64,000 nucleotides of DNA. Origin: Volvariella volvacea V23 (Eukaryota; Basidiomycota; Agaricomycetes; Agaricales; Pluteaceae). The stretch spans positions 67,495 to 131,494 of the forward strand of contig KB722739.1 of NCBI GenBank assembly GCA_000349905.1, in the 5' to 3' direction. The notes beneath the pieces were generated by a model, which was not told the DNA's origin, ran no database searches, and was given only the letters and a program-made list of their open reading frames with translations. The translations under genes were made by a program, and so were the position numbers. Position 1 is the first letter of the stretch; each line of letters begins with the position of its first letter. Below, piece after piece: positions 11,736 through 23,050 of this stretch.

Positions 11736-12368
11736 AGAGTCGGTGTTGCCTGTCGTCCGTCTCCCCTCAGTCCCTTTATGCCATTCACTGTTAAGGGTTA
11801 TTCATCGATTTGGCGCTTGATACGACTCCTTATTAAGGTCCATCTAGATCTGAGATAGAGATCGAATACATTTTGCACCTTATTTGCATGGCCAAGTTCT
11901 CCGGACATACGTTCCTCCCTACATAATATATTCCATAAGTCGTTAGCGTTTCGGAAGCTCCCACTAGTAGTGCACCGCCTCCTTCATTCGGATTTAGCGC
12001 TAACAATAGTTAGAAAAGGTAACCCCCAAAGCTACTCTTGACTTTGTACATACTGTAGTGCTCGCAACTTCGAGATATATGATTTCCCGAATACATCGGA
12101 GGAGTGAAATTGTTTGGAAGCTAACAAGTGGCGCTTGAGATACGTAAAGGACAGAGCGTAACACGGAGTAGACGTCCAGAACAAGTATGTATACGCTACT
12201 ACGAATGGTATCTCTAAAGAGCACAAGGAGCGGGCTGATAAGCGCACTACGACAACCACAGCTATAAGGCAAAACGAAAGAGATAATAGAACATAGGAAA
12301 AACTAGTGCAGGCGACCGCGATCGTTGCTTTTAATATGAAGAGCGGAAAACACACCAATCGAGTATGC
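11736..12368. other. Spacer between M2 and M3
   Basis: Holds the M2 promoter region and the 3' flank of M3. Only short hydrophobic frames, none with family similarity; no gene is supported. Confidence 0.5.
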
Positions 12369-13811
12369 CTAGATATGTGGGATGAATTCCGTCCACCTTA
12401 CATTCTGGTATGCAGAGTCAGGTAAAGCGCGGAGAGTAAAGAACGCAAGAAAGAGGAGAGCGATGCGTGCGACAAAATAAAGGGGAGCACCGATAAAGGC
12501 AGATGGGTAGATGAACGCATTTGATATATACTTAAACATATTCTCCAGAAAAGAGTTTGTGGCCTTGTTATATGCGACGCCAACAGCAGCGGCGATTCCG
12601 AGGTTGAGGGGAATGACTATGAGGACGAGCGAGGATGCGCGCCAAAGCCAAAGTTCTGTGCCCGTCTCGAAGTGGAAGTTCCACCCAATCATGTGGATCG
12701 CACCAAAAGCAGTCCCAATCACGGAACTATAGACGACTGCGAGGGCTTGATCGTCATCGTTCATCTCCGCAGCATAGAAAGGATGAACGCTTGTGGTTCT
12801 GTTGCTTTCGCCTTCCTCTCTCATCATGTCTTGAATAGGGCCGAAGAGCGCTTTAAACGGCGCCTTGACCCCTGTCTCCCAAATTTTCTTCGTGACCCTA
12901 CGCTCTTGACGAGGCCCTTCATCCTCCAACAAGCTATACCCTCTCACGCTCTTCCATATCTCTTTGTACCATGCTGCTCTGCTTCTATTCTCTTCTGGGC
13001 CATCGACTCGATTCCCGTTGTCATCAAAATAGATTGGATACTCGATGTTCAACGGCTTGTCCCACCACAACCCGTATGTGATCACGTTCAACGTCGCAAA
13101 CGCCAGGGTGACCAGCTCGAGTTCTGTGAGGACAAGGCCTTGTGCACGACGAGCGATGCATTGGGCGACAAACCAAGTGGTCTGAAGCACGACAATCGCC
13201 TTTGCGAGTATATCACCCTTTCCATGATCCCTAATCTCCTTCTCCGTGATTCGTGGCAACTTGATGTTCCTCCACTCCTCGGCCGACATGATTTCGACAC
13301 ACGCAACTTGATAGGCAATCTCCCCTGCATCCTCTACTTGTTGCATCAGGCCTCCCATCTGGACAAAGAACCCATGTGTCTTTGTCCACCCACGATCTTG
13401 AAAAAGTGAGTGCTCGCATTATCAACTGGACGATGACCGCTTACCCTTATTTTGCTCCGCAATCTTCCCCGCCATGATCCTCTGTCTGATGGCCCACATG
13501 ATCACCATTTCGGGCGCTAGCAACGCGTACAAGGACGTCCGGAGCTTCAGCCATGCCACTTTGGCCCACGAGTCGTTTTGGTCTGGTATGTTATGGTGGA
13601 TTGAGATGTAGGTGCAGAGGAGGATGACCCCGATGCAGCTGTACAGGATGTCAAAGATGGTTCGAGTGCGGGTGGGGTCGCATTGGGATGCCGTGATCGC
13701 AGCAGCGACGATGCATACGGGACTTGGAGTTGCGGTACCAGGAGCGGAGATGGGCACGGGAGAGGCAAGGGACCGCGCGAGGGCTGCAAGGAATAGGCTT
13801 GCAAGAAGCAT
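12369..13811 (-). CDS. Family M membrane protein M3, intact
   Basis: Exons 13811-13445 (367 nt) and 13396-12369, 464 aa. Same architecture as M2: signal peptide, CDPTRTR, HHNIPDQNDS, QMGGLMQQV, IKLPRITEKEIRDHGKGD, WWDKPLNIEYPIYFD, FGAIHMIGWNFHF, and the ending VRWTEFIPHI. The loop after YFD differs most between copies and carries charged residues plus a YSLLEDEG segment. The start was chosen because every array member begins MLL at the same distance before the intron. No frameshift is seen. Function unknown. Confidence 0.85.
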
Positions 13812-13852
13812 ATCGTGGGTGCTGAATGACTCTCCTTGGCCGTTCTGAACCC

Positions 13853-13885
13853 CTTATACTTCTTGTTATAGCATGTTTGATCTGG
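13853..13885 (-). promoter_or_regulatory. Conserved upstream block of M3
   Basis: About 45-75 bases before the M3 start the minus strand has an AACATGCT/ATAACA-type block. It is shared with M4 (GTTATARCATGTTTRWT on the plus strand, then TGGCCT). The position and TATA-like core suggest a core promoter element kept between array copies; this is inferred from two copies. Confidence 0.35.
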
Positions 13886-14332
13886 CCTAATCCAGTTCGG
13901 TTTCGGCGTCAACCACTCTTTGGCGCCTTGACTCCCACACACAGTCATAACACCGATGGAGATGGTTGAGCCACGCTGAGTGCCCTGATGAATCCATCCA
14001 AACAGAATACATACTCATCGTGTAGCATAAAGCAATTATTCTGATACACGCAACGAGATCACAGAAACAAGTTTCTGCTCAAGTAAATCGAAAACATTGA
14101 ATATACTAAGCCATCAATTGACCACCACCGAGAGAAAAGCGGGGAGAAAAACAGAAACAGGGTAAGAAGCGTACTATGTGAGTGCGATATTCAGGGGATA
14201 GACGTTGAACCGATACGGGTCGTGCTGGAGCAAGCAGACTTCAGCTTCAGTTGTCGATAAGTGGATATGTAAACAACAAAGTCCGGTGCGTGCGTGGTTG
14301 TGATGTGCTTGAAGGCACTCTATTACATGACG

Positions 14333-15794
14333 TTAGATATGCGGAATAAACTCCGTCCATCTCACATTCTCATAGGCAGATTCTGATAAATCACGGAGCG
14401 TGAAGAATGCAAGGGAGAGGATCACAATGCGAGCAACAAAGTAGAGGGGTGCACCAACGAAACCAATTGGATAGAGAAAGACGTGTACAATACCTTCATA
14501 CAGTCGCTCGAGGGAAGAGTTGCTCGTTTTGAGAAACGCAATGTTGAATGCATACCCAATGATAAGATTGAAGGGAACGACGGTGAGGACGAGAGACGAA
14601 GCCCTCCAAAGCCAAAGCTCGGGAAGAGTTGGAAACTGGAAATTCCATCCAATCAGGTGGATTCCTCCGAAAACGACACCGATCGTCGAACCGTAGATGA
14701 CGGCGAGGGACTGGTCGTCGCCACTCATGTTTGAGGCGTGAAACGGATGAACACTCGTTTCCCTATTCCCGTCGCCCACTTCTTCTATCATGTCTGCAAG
14801 CGGTCTGAATATGGCCACAAATGGTGTTGTGATGCCTTTGATCCAGATCGTCTTCATCACTCCTTGCCTGTGAGGTTGGGCTTCATCTCCACCTTCCAAC
14901 ACGTCGTATCCATACTCCTTTTTCCTGGTCCAGAACCACCGATACCATGGATCGTTGCTCTTCTTTTCCTCTGGCCCATCGGCACGGACCCCATTCTCAT
15001 CAAAGTAGATCGGGTATTCGATGCTCAGCGGCTTGTCCCACCACACTCCATATGTAACCACATTCAACGTCGCAAACGCCAGAGTAACGAGCTCGATCTC
15101 CGTGAGAACGAGACCCTGAACGTGACGAGCGATGCATTGCGCAACGAACCAGGTCGTCTGGAGGACAACAATAACCTTGGCGAGTAAATCTCCCTTTCCG
15201 TGGTCCTTGATTTCTTTCTCCGGGATACGTGGGATTTTAACAGCCGTCCAGTTCACCGAAGGACTGCCGGGTGTCGTGACACCAGCGACCCGGTAGGTCA
15301 CCTCGCCCCCGTCGTCTACACGCTGCATCAGACCTCCCATCTGGACGAAGAACCCATGCGTCCGCGTCCACCCCCGATCTTGAGCAGATCAGCACCACCG
15401 CGGTCCAATCGCCAGGCTTTCACTCACGTTTGTTCTGCTCCGCGATCCGCCCTGCCATGATCCTCTGCCGGATGGCCCACATGATCACCATCTCCGGGGC
15501 AACCAACGCGTACAACGTCGTCCTGATCTTCAGCCACGCCACTTTCATCGGCGAGTCGTCCTGGTCCGGGATGTTGTGGTGCATGGAGATGTAGGTGCAG
15601 AGGAGGATGACCCCGATGCAGCTGTACAGGATGTCGAAGATGGTTCGGGTTCGAGTGGGATCGCATTGGGACGCTGTTATCGCAGCGGCGACAACGCAAA
15701 CAGGGCTTGGGATTGGGGCACCAGGGATAGTGGCTGGCACTGGGGATGCAACGGAGCGCGCAAAGGCGACGAGGAATAGGCTGGCGAGGAGCAT
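14333..15794 (-). CDS. Family M membrane protein M4, intact
   Basis: Exons 15794-15428 (367 nt) and 15378-14333, 470 aa. Motifs in order: signal peptide MLLASLFLVAFARSVAS, CDPTRTR, HHNIPDQDDS, QMGGLMQRV, VKIPRIPEKEIKDHGKGD, WWDKPLSIEYPIYFD, TSVHPFHASN, FGGIHLIGWNFQF, and the ending VRWTEFIPHI. It has a longer variable loop than M2 or M3. It carries the same conserved upstream block as M3 (15848-15871). Phase-1 intron as in the others. Polytopic membrane protein of unknown role. Confidence 0.85.
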
Positions 15795-15836
15795 GTCGTG
15801 GGCGCTGATTGAGTCTCTTTGCCCGGTATCAACCCC

Positions 15837-15871
15837 ATATGCTTTCCTGTTATAACATGTTTATTGATTTG
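15837..15871 (-). promoter_or_regulatory. Conserved upstream block of M4
   Basis: Counterpart of the M3 block at a similar distance from the start codon, with the GTTATAACATGTTT core followed by TTGGCCT on the plus strand. Possible core promoter element. Confidence 0.35.
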
Positions 15872-16052
15872 GCCTCGTTCCAATTTAAACTGGGCGTCGA
15901 TTGTTCCTTCGCCCTCACGCAGTCATGGTACCAGACGGTGGTGGCCCGGCAGCTTCTGTGTGTGCTGGCGAGTTCATACGCGAACTACGCGAATCTTGTT
16001 CACAATACAGCACAAATTCAATGCATTAATACCTACGATCAGAATACAAGTA

Positions 16053-16928
16053 CTATCGCACAAATTCCTCCATAAAGTCCCAAACCCGTCCATCCAAGAC
16101 TCGGCTCTCCATCAGATCAACCAGCTGAAACTTATTTGCGGACAATTCCAGTACTTGAAGGGGATTATCATTCTCCGCTTTCCCCCTATCCTCCAACTCC
16201 AAGGCGCTATCTGTCGCTCTAGACCATCCGTGCCAAGTTGCGAGGTACGAGTCAAGAGGGATGTCATTCACCCTGCCCAGCACCGTTTCAGCGTCTGACA
16301 GACCCCTCGACAAGCCTCTCCAATGTGTAACCGGCAAAATCACGGTTCTAATTGAAGGATGTCGCCGGATAAGCGCCATCGGCGGATGTTCGAGCAACGT
16401 GTCCTGCACCAACAGTCTTTTGAGGCGCTTCCAGTCCCCCCTCCATTCCAACGAGCCGTCTTGCCGGGCCTTCCAGAGGTACGTATCGCGTACCCTCAAA
16501 GAACAGAATTCCTCCAACAGTTGACAACCGGCCAGGATTTCGAAAAGCGAGCGCAGGTCCACTCGGTAAGCGAACCCCCTCGCGATGGAGAGGCGGCGGA
16601 GGGTGGGTTGTATGAGGGTGAGCAGGCGGGGCAGACATCCGAAATCTTCTGGACTACCAGAGGAGTGATGAAGATACAAGGATCCAACAAGATTGGCTAT
16701 GTGTGGCTTGGAACGAAATAGATCGTGTAGATGGTCGAGTTGGCGCTTGGTTTAGATTCGAATGGACTTGTAGAGATGCGGAAAGACGAAATCGTGTATG
16801 GCACGACTGCAGAGGCAGAGGTGGTACAGCGCGAGCAGGGTCTGGTCGTCGTAGCCGTACTGGAGTGGGTGAGCAGGAGTTGTGAGCCGAGCGAGGATTT
16901 CGTAGATGACCTCGAGGGGGACATCCAT
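16053..16928 (-). pseudogene. F-box-like protein with one premature stop
   Basis: Starts MDVPLEVIYEILARL, an F-box-like opening, and continues in one frame to the stop at 16053. Position 16752-16754 is an in-frame TAA (KSIRI then stop then TKRQLDHLHDLF). The intact paralog at 32876-33904 reads through at the same point (RSIRIVNKRQVVHLHDLF). Everything else stays open, including the CQLLEEFCSLR and DGRVWDFMEEFVR motifs, so inactivation is recent, unless the stop is a base-call error. An intron avoiding the stop is not evident. By family the intact form would be a substrate adaptor of an SCF ubiquitin ligase. Confidence 0.6.
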
Positions 16929-17249
16929 CGTCGAGTTTGTGAGGAGGAGCAAGTCCAAAGGTACTGCGGACGGTAAGATCACGTGACAAGGTATCGAAAT
17001 CAGGAAAGCTCGGCCTTTCTTTAGAGTTGAAAATGTCCGCAGTTTCTCGCAGCAGCGACTGGAACCTCTGCGTTTTGACTGCGCCTCCACCGACTACGCT
17101 TTGACAACGGTATATCAGCCGCAACATGGGCCTAAGCATCCACAGATGAGCCTAAATCTTCCTTGGCCAGTCCACTGCTGCCAAGGTGTGTCTTGATTGT
17201 TTCCGCGCTACTAAACTGGTGCGTGACATCACAAGAAGCAGATCAAATA

Positions 17250-17869
17250 ATGGCTCAAAATCACCAATCTGGCTTGCGGAGGAAGCTGATGGTGGCCGGA
17301 AGCATAGTTGGTCTCGCCTCCGCCGCTGTATATTTTGCCGTTGAAACGTTGGTAAGCAGCTATCGCACTTCTAACGTGTGATATATAAGCCTACTTTCTC
17401 TTAGTTTTCAAAGAAACGTAAAAGGGCCCAAGAACCCCTTGGAAACGCTGAAATTATGACGGTGTCCTCTGATGATATGGACGATCCAGAGATTGTCAGC
17501 ATTACTTCATCGCTCTTATCGATATGGCCGGGTTCACCTGGTACTCCACCACCAACCCCATCACCCGGGGTATCGCAGATATCCATCGCGTCAGCTTCGT
17601 GTTCACCTCCATCCTCACCTACCTTTGACACAAGAACCAATAGCGTGTCTAAACATGACACCGGAATGAAGACCACAAAAAGAGTGCGCTTCGATTCTAT
17701 CCAGCGCTACTTTCCAATTCAATCTAGCACGGAGTCCCTTGGTAGCCTACCTGACTCGGATGGGGAGAATAAGTTGGAAGAAAGCGATAGTGGGGGTGAA
17801 TATGTTTCAAGTCTCTTTGATTTTGGTGCGGATGACGACGACAAGTCTGTGACTGCACCTGAGGTTTAG
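17250..17869 (+). CDS. Small single-pass membrane protein with acidic tail
   Basis: Two exons, 17250-17351 and 17405-17869, 188 aa, joined by a 53-nt GT-AG intron. Residues 12-34 form one hydrophobic helix (LMVAGSIVGLASAAVYF) followed by FSKKRKRA, giving a likely anchor with a basic cytosolic flank. The rest is Ser/Pro/Asp-rich and disordered, with a TTKRVRFDSIQRYFP patch and an acidic C terminus. No known domain recognised. It sits in the array between the F-box pseudogene and M5 but reads in the opposite direction. Confidence 0.65.
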
Positions 17870-18560
17870 ATACTTTCGCTTTCCTTTTATTTCGGTTTAC
17901 GTGTAGTCCTAGCCCTTGTTCAAATCTTGGCGTTGACGTATTTATTCAGCATGTTCGTTGTGCGACGAAAGTCGGAATCGTTTCTTGGTTTGAATATCCT
18001 ATGCCCGTCGCAGCGCTATCGACTTATCATCTAGGGTCGTTGCATTCATCGCACGTTCAAATACGCACACCACTCATGATCGGATGCACGACCGCTCAGG
18101 TAGCTTACGACGACATGACGCCCGAGGCTGAGTGACACCGAGTCTGGCCATGAGCGTTCTGTCGGATGTTTCGGCTTGAAGGCACACTGACATCTGACCC
18201 CAGTTAACTTTATCTGGCGGACACCCGCCGAGGCTGACGATGACGTGCGTTGCACCTGATTTGAAGTCAGCGTCGGGATGTTGAACATTGGCATCAGCGT
18301 GCGGTGGTGGGACAGGGGAGCAATCACGTCATGAGGTTGGTACGATAAAGTCGGAGAAGTACATTGATTGTCCGGGTACGAAACGTCATTGCAAAGGAAG
18401 ACTACAGTAGTCCATGTGATCCATGCGTGCTACATAGAAGGTCAAAAAATAAGTTAGATATGTGCAAGAGTCCATAGAAAATGTAAGCAAATTTGAGTGA
18501 TAACAAGTGTAAGTAGTTCCCGTCGTCACGAGCAGTTTGAGACGTGGTGATGAAGTATAG
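17870..18560. other. Intergenic with a dispersed repeat
   Basis: No gene supported. It contains the repeat at 18203-18280 that recurs at 26352-26440. Confidence 0.5.
18203..18280 (+). repeat. Dispersed short repeat, copy 1
   Basis: CAGTTAACTTTATCTGGCGG then GAGGCTGACGATGACGTGCG. It matches 26352-26440 at most positions, with the usual CG-to-CA differences in the other copy. Probably a fragment of a non-autonomous element. Confidence 0.45.
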
Positions 18561-20016
18561 CTATATATGAGGAATGAATTCTGTCCACCTGACATCCTGA
18601 TAGGCAAATTCAGGTAAAGTGCGAAGAGTGAAAAATGACAGAAAAGCAAGGATAATGCGGGCAGCGAAATAGAGAGGGACGCCTACATAGCATGTTGGGT
18701 ACAAAAGCAGAACCGCAGTACCCTGATACAACTCCTTCAAGGACTGCCGGCTCACTCGTTCCGTAAGAAAAAGGATAGCGTACGAGATTGTGAGGCCAAG
18801 TGGAGTAACTGTGATGACCATGGAAGAGGCTCTCCAAAGCCAAAGCTCCGTCATGGTTGGGAATTGGAAACTCCAGCCAAGCAGGTGAATCCCTCCAAAG
18901 ACCATTCCAATCACAAGGCCATAGACGAGCGCGGCAAGGCTGCGCTCAGTGATACTCGTCCACGCCCCATAAATGGGTGTACACTCGTGACTCTGTTCTT
19001 GTTGCCCTCTTCAAACGCCATATCCCAAAGGGGTCCGAAAACGCCTTTGAGTGGTGCCACGATTCCTTTCTTCCACATCACCTCCATCACCCCTTGTCTG
19101 TGAGACGCCTTCTCTTCCAGTTGGCTATATCCTTTCGTGCCAACCCTTGCCTTCTGATCCCACGTCTCCTCACTGTTCTTCTGCTCCTCGGGCCCATCGA
19201 CGCGATTCCCTTCCTCGTCAAAGTAGATCGGATATCCGACATTGAACGGCTTGTCCCACCACAGCCCGTACGTGACCACGCTCAACGCCACAAACGCAAG
19301 AGTGGCCAACTCGATTTCCGTCAGCACGAGACCTTGTGCGTGCCGAGCGATACATTGCACGACAAACCAGGTCGTTTGGAGAAAGACGATAGCCCTCAAG
19401 AGCACGTCTCCCTTCCCGCGATCCTTAATCTCCTTCTCTGGAATCCGTGGAATCTTGATGCTCTGCCAATCAACATGATAGCCGTTCTCCCGCGTTGCAA
19501 TACCAGCAACTTGGTAGACTACTCCTCTCTGGTTCTGCACGCGCTGCATCAACCCGCCCATCTGCACGAAGAATCCGTGTGTCCGTGTCCATTCACGATC
19601 TATCCCAGGGTACGGTCAGTGTCGTCCAATAACACACCGTGCCACTCACGTCTATTCCTCTCTGCGATTTTCCCTGCCATTATTCTCTGTCTCAGTGCCC
19701 ACATCAATACCACCTCCGGGGCAACCAACGCGTACAGCATCGCCCTGAGCTTGGTCCACGCCACTTTTGCCCATGAGTCACTCTGATCGGGAATGTTGTG
19801 GTGCACTAGAACGTATGTGCAGAGCAAGACAACTTTAATGCAGCTCCATAGGATATCGAGCATAGTTCGAGTGCGGGTGGAGTCGCATTGAGAAATATTG
19901 ATGGCGGCAGCAAGGACACAGGCAGGGCTTGGAGCGAGAGCATTGGGGGCGGCGACGGCGACGGGGGAGGCAGCAGACCGTGCGACAGCGGCGAGGAACA
20001 GGCTAGTGAGGAGCAT
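18561..20016 (-). pseudogene. Family M membrane protein M5, single-base frameshift
   Basis: Exon 1 is 20016-19650 (367 nt, as in the others) and exon 2 is 19599-18561. Exon 2 is 1039 nt, one short of the length needed to keep frame. The break is at about 18968-18974: after TSVHPF the sequence has TTTATGG where the frame needs TTTTATGG. Downstream, in the restored frame, FGGIHLLGW and the ending VRWTEFIPHI are intact and free of stops. Either a very recent loss of function or an assembly/base-call error in a T run. Otherwise the protein is a normal family member. Confidence 0.75.
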
Positions 20017-20639
20017 GTATGCGTTCACTGTTCTCACCCTGTTGCACCACTAGCCCTTATATGTTCCCTGTTGCGGCACGTGTCAGCACATCGACTCGGT
20101 CTTTGGTATCTTTTTTTTTTGGATCCATCTATCATAATCTGACGAGTTGCGCTCTGACTCACAAGGGAGCCTATAGCCTTGCATACCGCACTAGATGCTA
20201 TGTATATCAGCACGCTGTTTTTTTGAGTGACATGTTTTCTTGCGGTGTTATATTGTTTTGGTTCTGTGCGGAGTGTCAGTGATATCCTGACAGTTCGATC
20301 ATCGATCCCCGTCGAGGGAAACGTGCCAAGGGGCCGAAGACCCCGTATATTACATGGAAATTATGGATTGACGATTCAGTCTATGCATCAAATACTGTAG
20401 GCTGAAACGCGTTCGCCTCTAAAGCACTGGAATAAGAGTCATACGCAGGAGGCATGACGATCCCGCGCGAAAACGAAAGCTTACCACTACATTAGATCAA
20501 TCAGCGCGATGCTGTGCGATGCACCCCGGTTGTTTCGGCCTCCTCCTTCTGTCAATTCTGGTCTCGACGAGTTGATTTGCAGAATACAGAGTAAACTGGT
20601 TTTTCAATACCTATAGGCAACAGGAACAACCCATGACAG
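20017..20639. other. M5 upstream region; no gene seen
   Basis: Contains a T-rich tract near 20112-20120. No coding or repeat signal beyond short frames. Confidence 0.45.
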
Positions 20640-20843
20640 CTACCATTGCACAGAGTCCTCCTTTAGGTGCCAGACCCGCCTGTCAAAGATTTTAGCCACT
20701 AGATCAAGCAGCTGTGGAATGACTTCGTGTGTCCGGATCTGGATACCCAGGGTGTCTTCTGCACGATGTCGTGGATGAGGGTGTAAGAGGCAAGAAGCAG
20801 GCGTATTGGCCTTAGACTCACCTCTGTCATCCATTGCCATCAC
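20640..20843 (-). pseudogene. 3' fragment of an F-box-like gene
   Basis: The end of the frame, PQLLDLVAKIFDRRVWHLKE, aligns with the C terminus of the F-box-like pseudogene at 16053 (FQLVDLMESRVLDGRVWDFME), including the terminal R-V-W pattern. Upstream similarity fades quickly. A truncated relic. Confidence 0.4.
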
Positions 20844-21020
20844 TCCGCAACAAAATTGTTCTCCAACAATCCGGGATACTGCAACCCTTGGGATTTGTGC
20901 GATAGTTGAAGTGATAAGCGCGCGGTAGACGACGCATCAGCAACGAGTGGCCTGTCGGGGTCCTATAAGAACAGTTGAATTTGCGTTAGCACACGTATAC
21001 AAACACAGGTATGGAGGGTA

Positions 21021-21627
21021 TTTTGTAAAGAAATTCAATGTACCGTAATCCACTTTTCACGTATAACTTAACCTTTGCACGAAACCCAGTGAAAGCTACC
21101 GCAGCTCGACGAAAAATGCACGCGACCCATGTGAGCCAGCCGCGACTTGATCAAAGTCCACTGTGACCTGATAAAATCCACCGCGACTTTGATCGAAATT
21201 CACCGCACGGTGCAACTATGTCAAATTAGACTGTGATTCTAACAAAACCAACCGTGACTTTGTCGAAATGCACTGCGACTTGACTAAGCGCTTAAGCAGG
21301 AAGATTATGCGAGCTAGGAGAACGGATCGCATCCACTAAGTTGCAGGTAAAACATGCTGGGTCGCGGGCAAAACTCATGGAGTCGCAGGCAAAACACATT
21401 AGAATACGACCTCGTTGCGGGTACAACTAGTCAAGTCACGGTCAAATCTCACCAAGTTGCGTGCAAAGTGATTAACTATTGTGAAACGGTATCAAGTTAC
21501 ACTAAGCTACAGTAAAGCTGCAGAAATATGCCTACAGCCACGGGAAAAACAGCAAAATATGTCCACAGTTGCGGTTCAAACACCCGTTTTTGACCCAAGT
21601 TGCGGTGAAATGAATTTCTTTACAAAA
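21021..21627. mobile_element. TA-flanked palindromic MITE with internal degenerate repeats
   Basis: The ends are perfect 17-bp inverted repeats, TTTTGTAAAGAAATTCA, flanked on both sides by TA (21019-21020 and 21628-21629), as expected for a Tc1/mariner-type target duplication. The 607-bp interior has no open frame. Its left half is made of variants of a roughly 20-bp CGACTTTGATCGAAATTCAC-like unit, and its right half of the reverse complement (AAGTTGCGGG-type), so the element can fold back along its whole length. Confidence 0.7.
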
Positions 21628-22126
21628 TAACTGCCATACACGGGTAATCATTAATCATTCATATCCAAAGATATACAGATACCATCACCATTGCCCAGGT
21701 CACCGTAAACGCCTGCTGAAGTCAAGCTAAGAAAGGGAAAATACAAAAAGCGCCGCGGAATCATCAGCCCCTGCAATACGTCAACTCGAATTGCATAAGA
21801 CGTAGACGCGGAAGTTTGGAGTATGTTTGATGTTTGGTGCGTTCTAGCGATGTGTAGTATCCTTGAAGTCGCCGATATATCCTTCAGAAACCAATGTTCT
21901 TCACGATCGACGAAATGGGATTGGTTTGGCTTTTTTAGGCTACCTGCGACACTCACACTAAACACCACCTCTAGGATTGCTCCTGCGATGTGTTGGGAAT
22001 ATGACTCGTTTCGATTGCGTGATTGTCAGCCGACGTAGGATCGGACGGAACAATCAAAGGTCGTTCATCGACTTTCAAGTCAATTTCGAGGGTTATAGCC
22101 GGTAAGATTCATCATTCGTTGCGACG

Positions 22127-22535
22127 ATGATGAGGTCCGTTGTCATCGAGGGTGTTCATGAGCGCTGGTGGTGGTCAGAGAAAAGATTGTTTGTATTTGC
22201 TCGCCTGTCCACGTTTGACGACAATGGCCACAACATTCCTGGCACTCCTACAATCGCTCCTGATCACCCTCCAGTCGATGTGCGTCTAGTTGACGTGAAC
22301 CGCATGAGTTTGAGAGCTTTGTGAGGCATTAAATGACCGGAACAACCTCAAGATGATCATGCAAAGCGTGGCCATCGCGGAAATCGCGACTATATTGGTT
22401 GCTATTCTATGTCAAAGGGGTCTTCCCTACGGTACTTCTTGGATTTTCTGGCTAACATTTGTGCTTACCGCTAGTGCTCTACAATGTTTGTCCCTCCTCC
22501 CTTTCTCGGTGCACGGGTACCGCCTGACAGATTGA
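22127..22535 (+). pseudogene. Broken gene fragment, CpG-rich copy
   Basis: The first frame (22127-22324) reads STFDDNGHNIPGTPTIAPDH and ends at a TGA. A one-base shift continues as ELCEALNDRNNLKMIMQSV, then a hydrophobic helix (IATILVAILCQRGLPY, 22353-22535). A frameshift at about 22318 best explains it. The protein family is not recognised; a decayed second copy lies at 2365-2620. Confidence 0.4.
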
Positions 22536-23050
22536 CTTGCACACCGCTTCTTCCTTTGGCCTTCGGTTGGAGCGGAGCATGCTGAGCGGTATACCGCGCT
22601 TCTATGAGCTGTTCGTGATTAAGGCATGGGTAATGCGAACGCAGTCAAACGAGGATTTTGTAGACATTCCAAATTCTTGTGGGTGCTCACTTTGAATATA
22701 TGGTCTTTTCCTCTCTTCTTCACCTTCCCGGTTTATAATCTTTGAGCGAGAAGTAGAATAAAACACGCCTAAATCCCGACTCTGACTGCGGTAGTCACCG
22801 TCGGAGCCTAACACTGTGATTCTGGTAGAGAGGTCAACGCTTTTGGCGCCCATGTCCCACAAGTCGAATAGACGGTCACATGGGGCACTGCCTCGTGGGT
22901 CTTGCGGACGTAACGCGGCACAAACTCGCCCAACTCTGCTTTCAACCACCATCACTGCTCATCGTTGGTCGTTTATAGATTTTGGTCGTTGCTCAATTGT
23001 AGGTTCACGCTTCTCATAGATGATGGTGTTCATCGATCTCTCCCGTTCAG

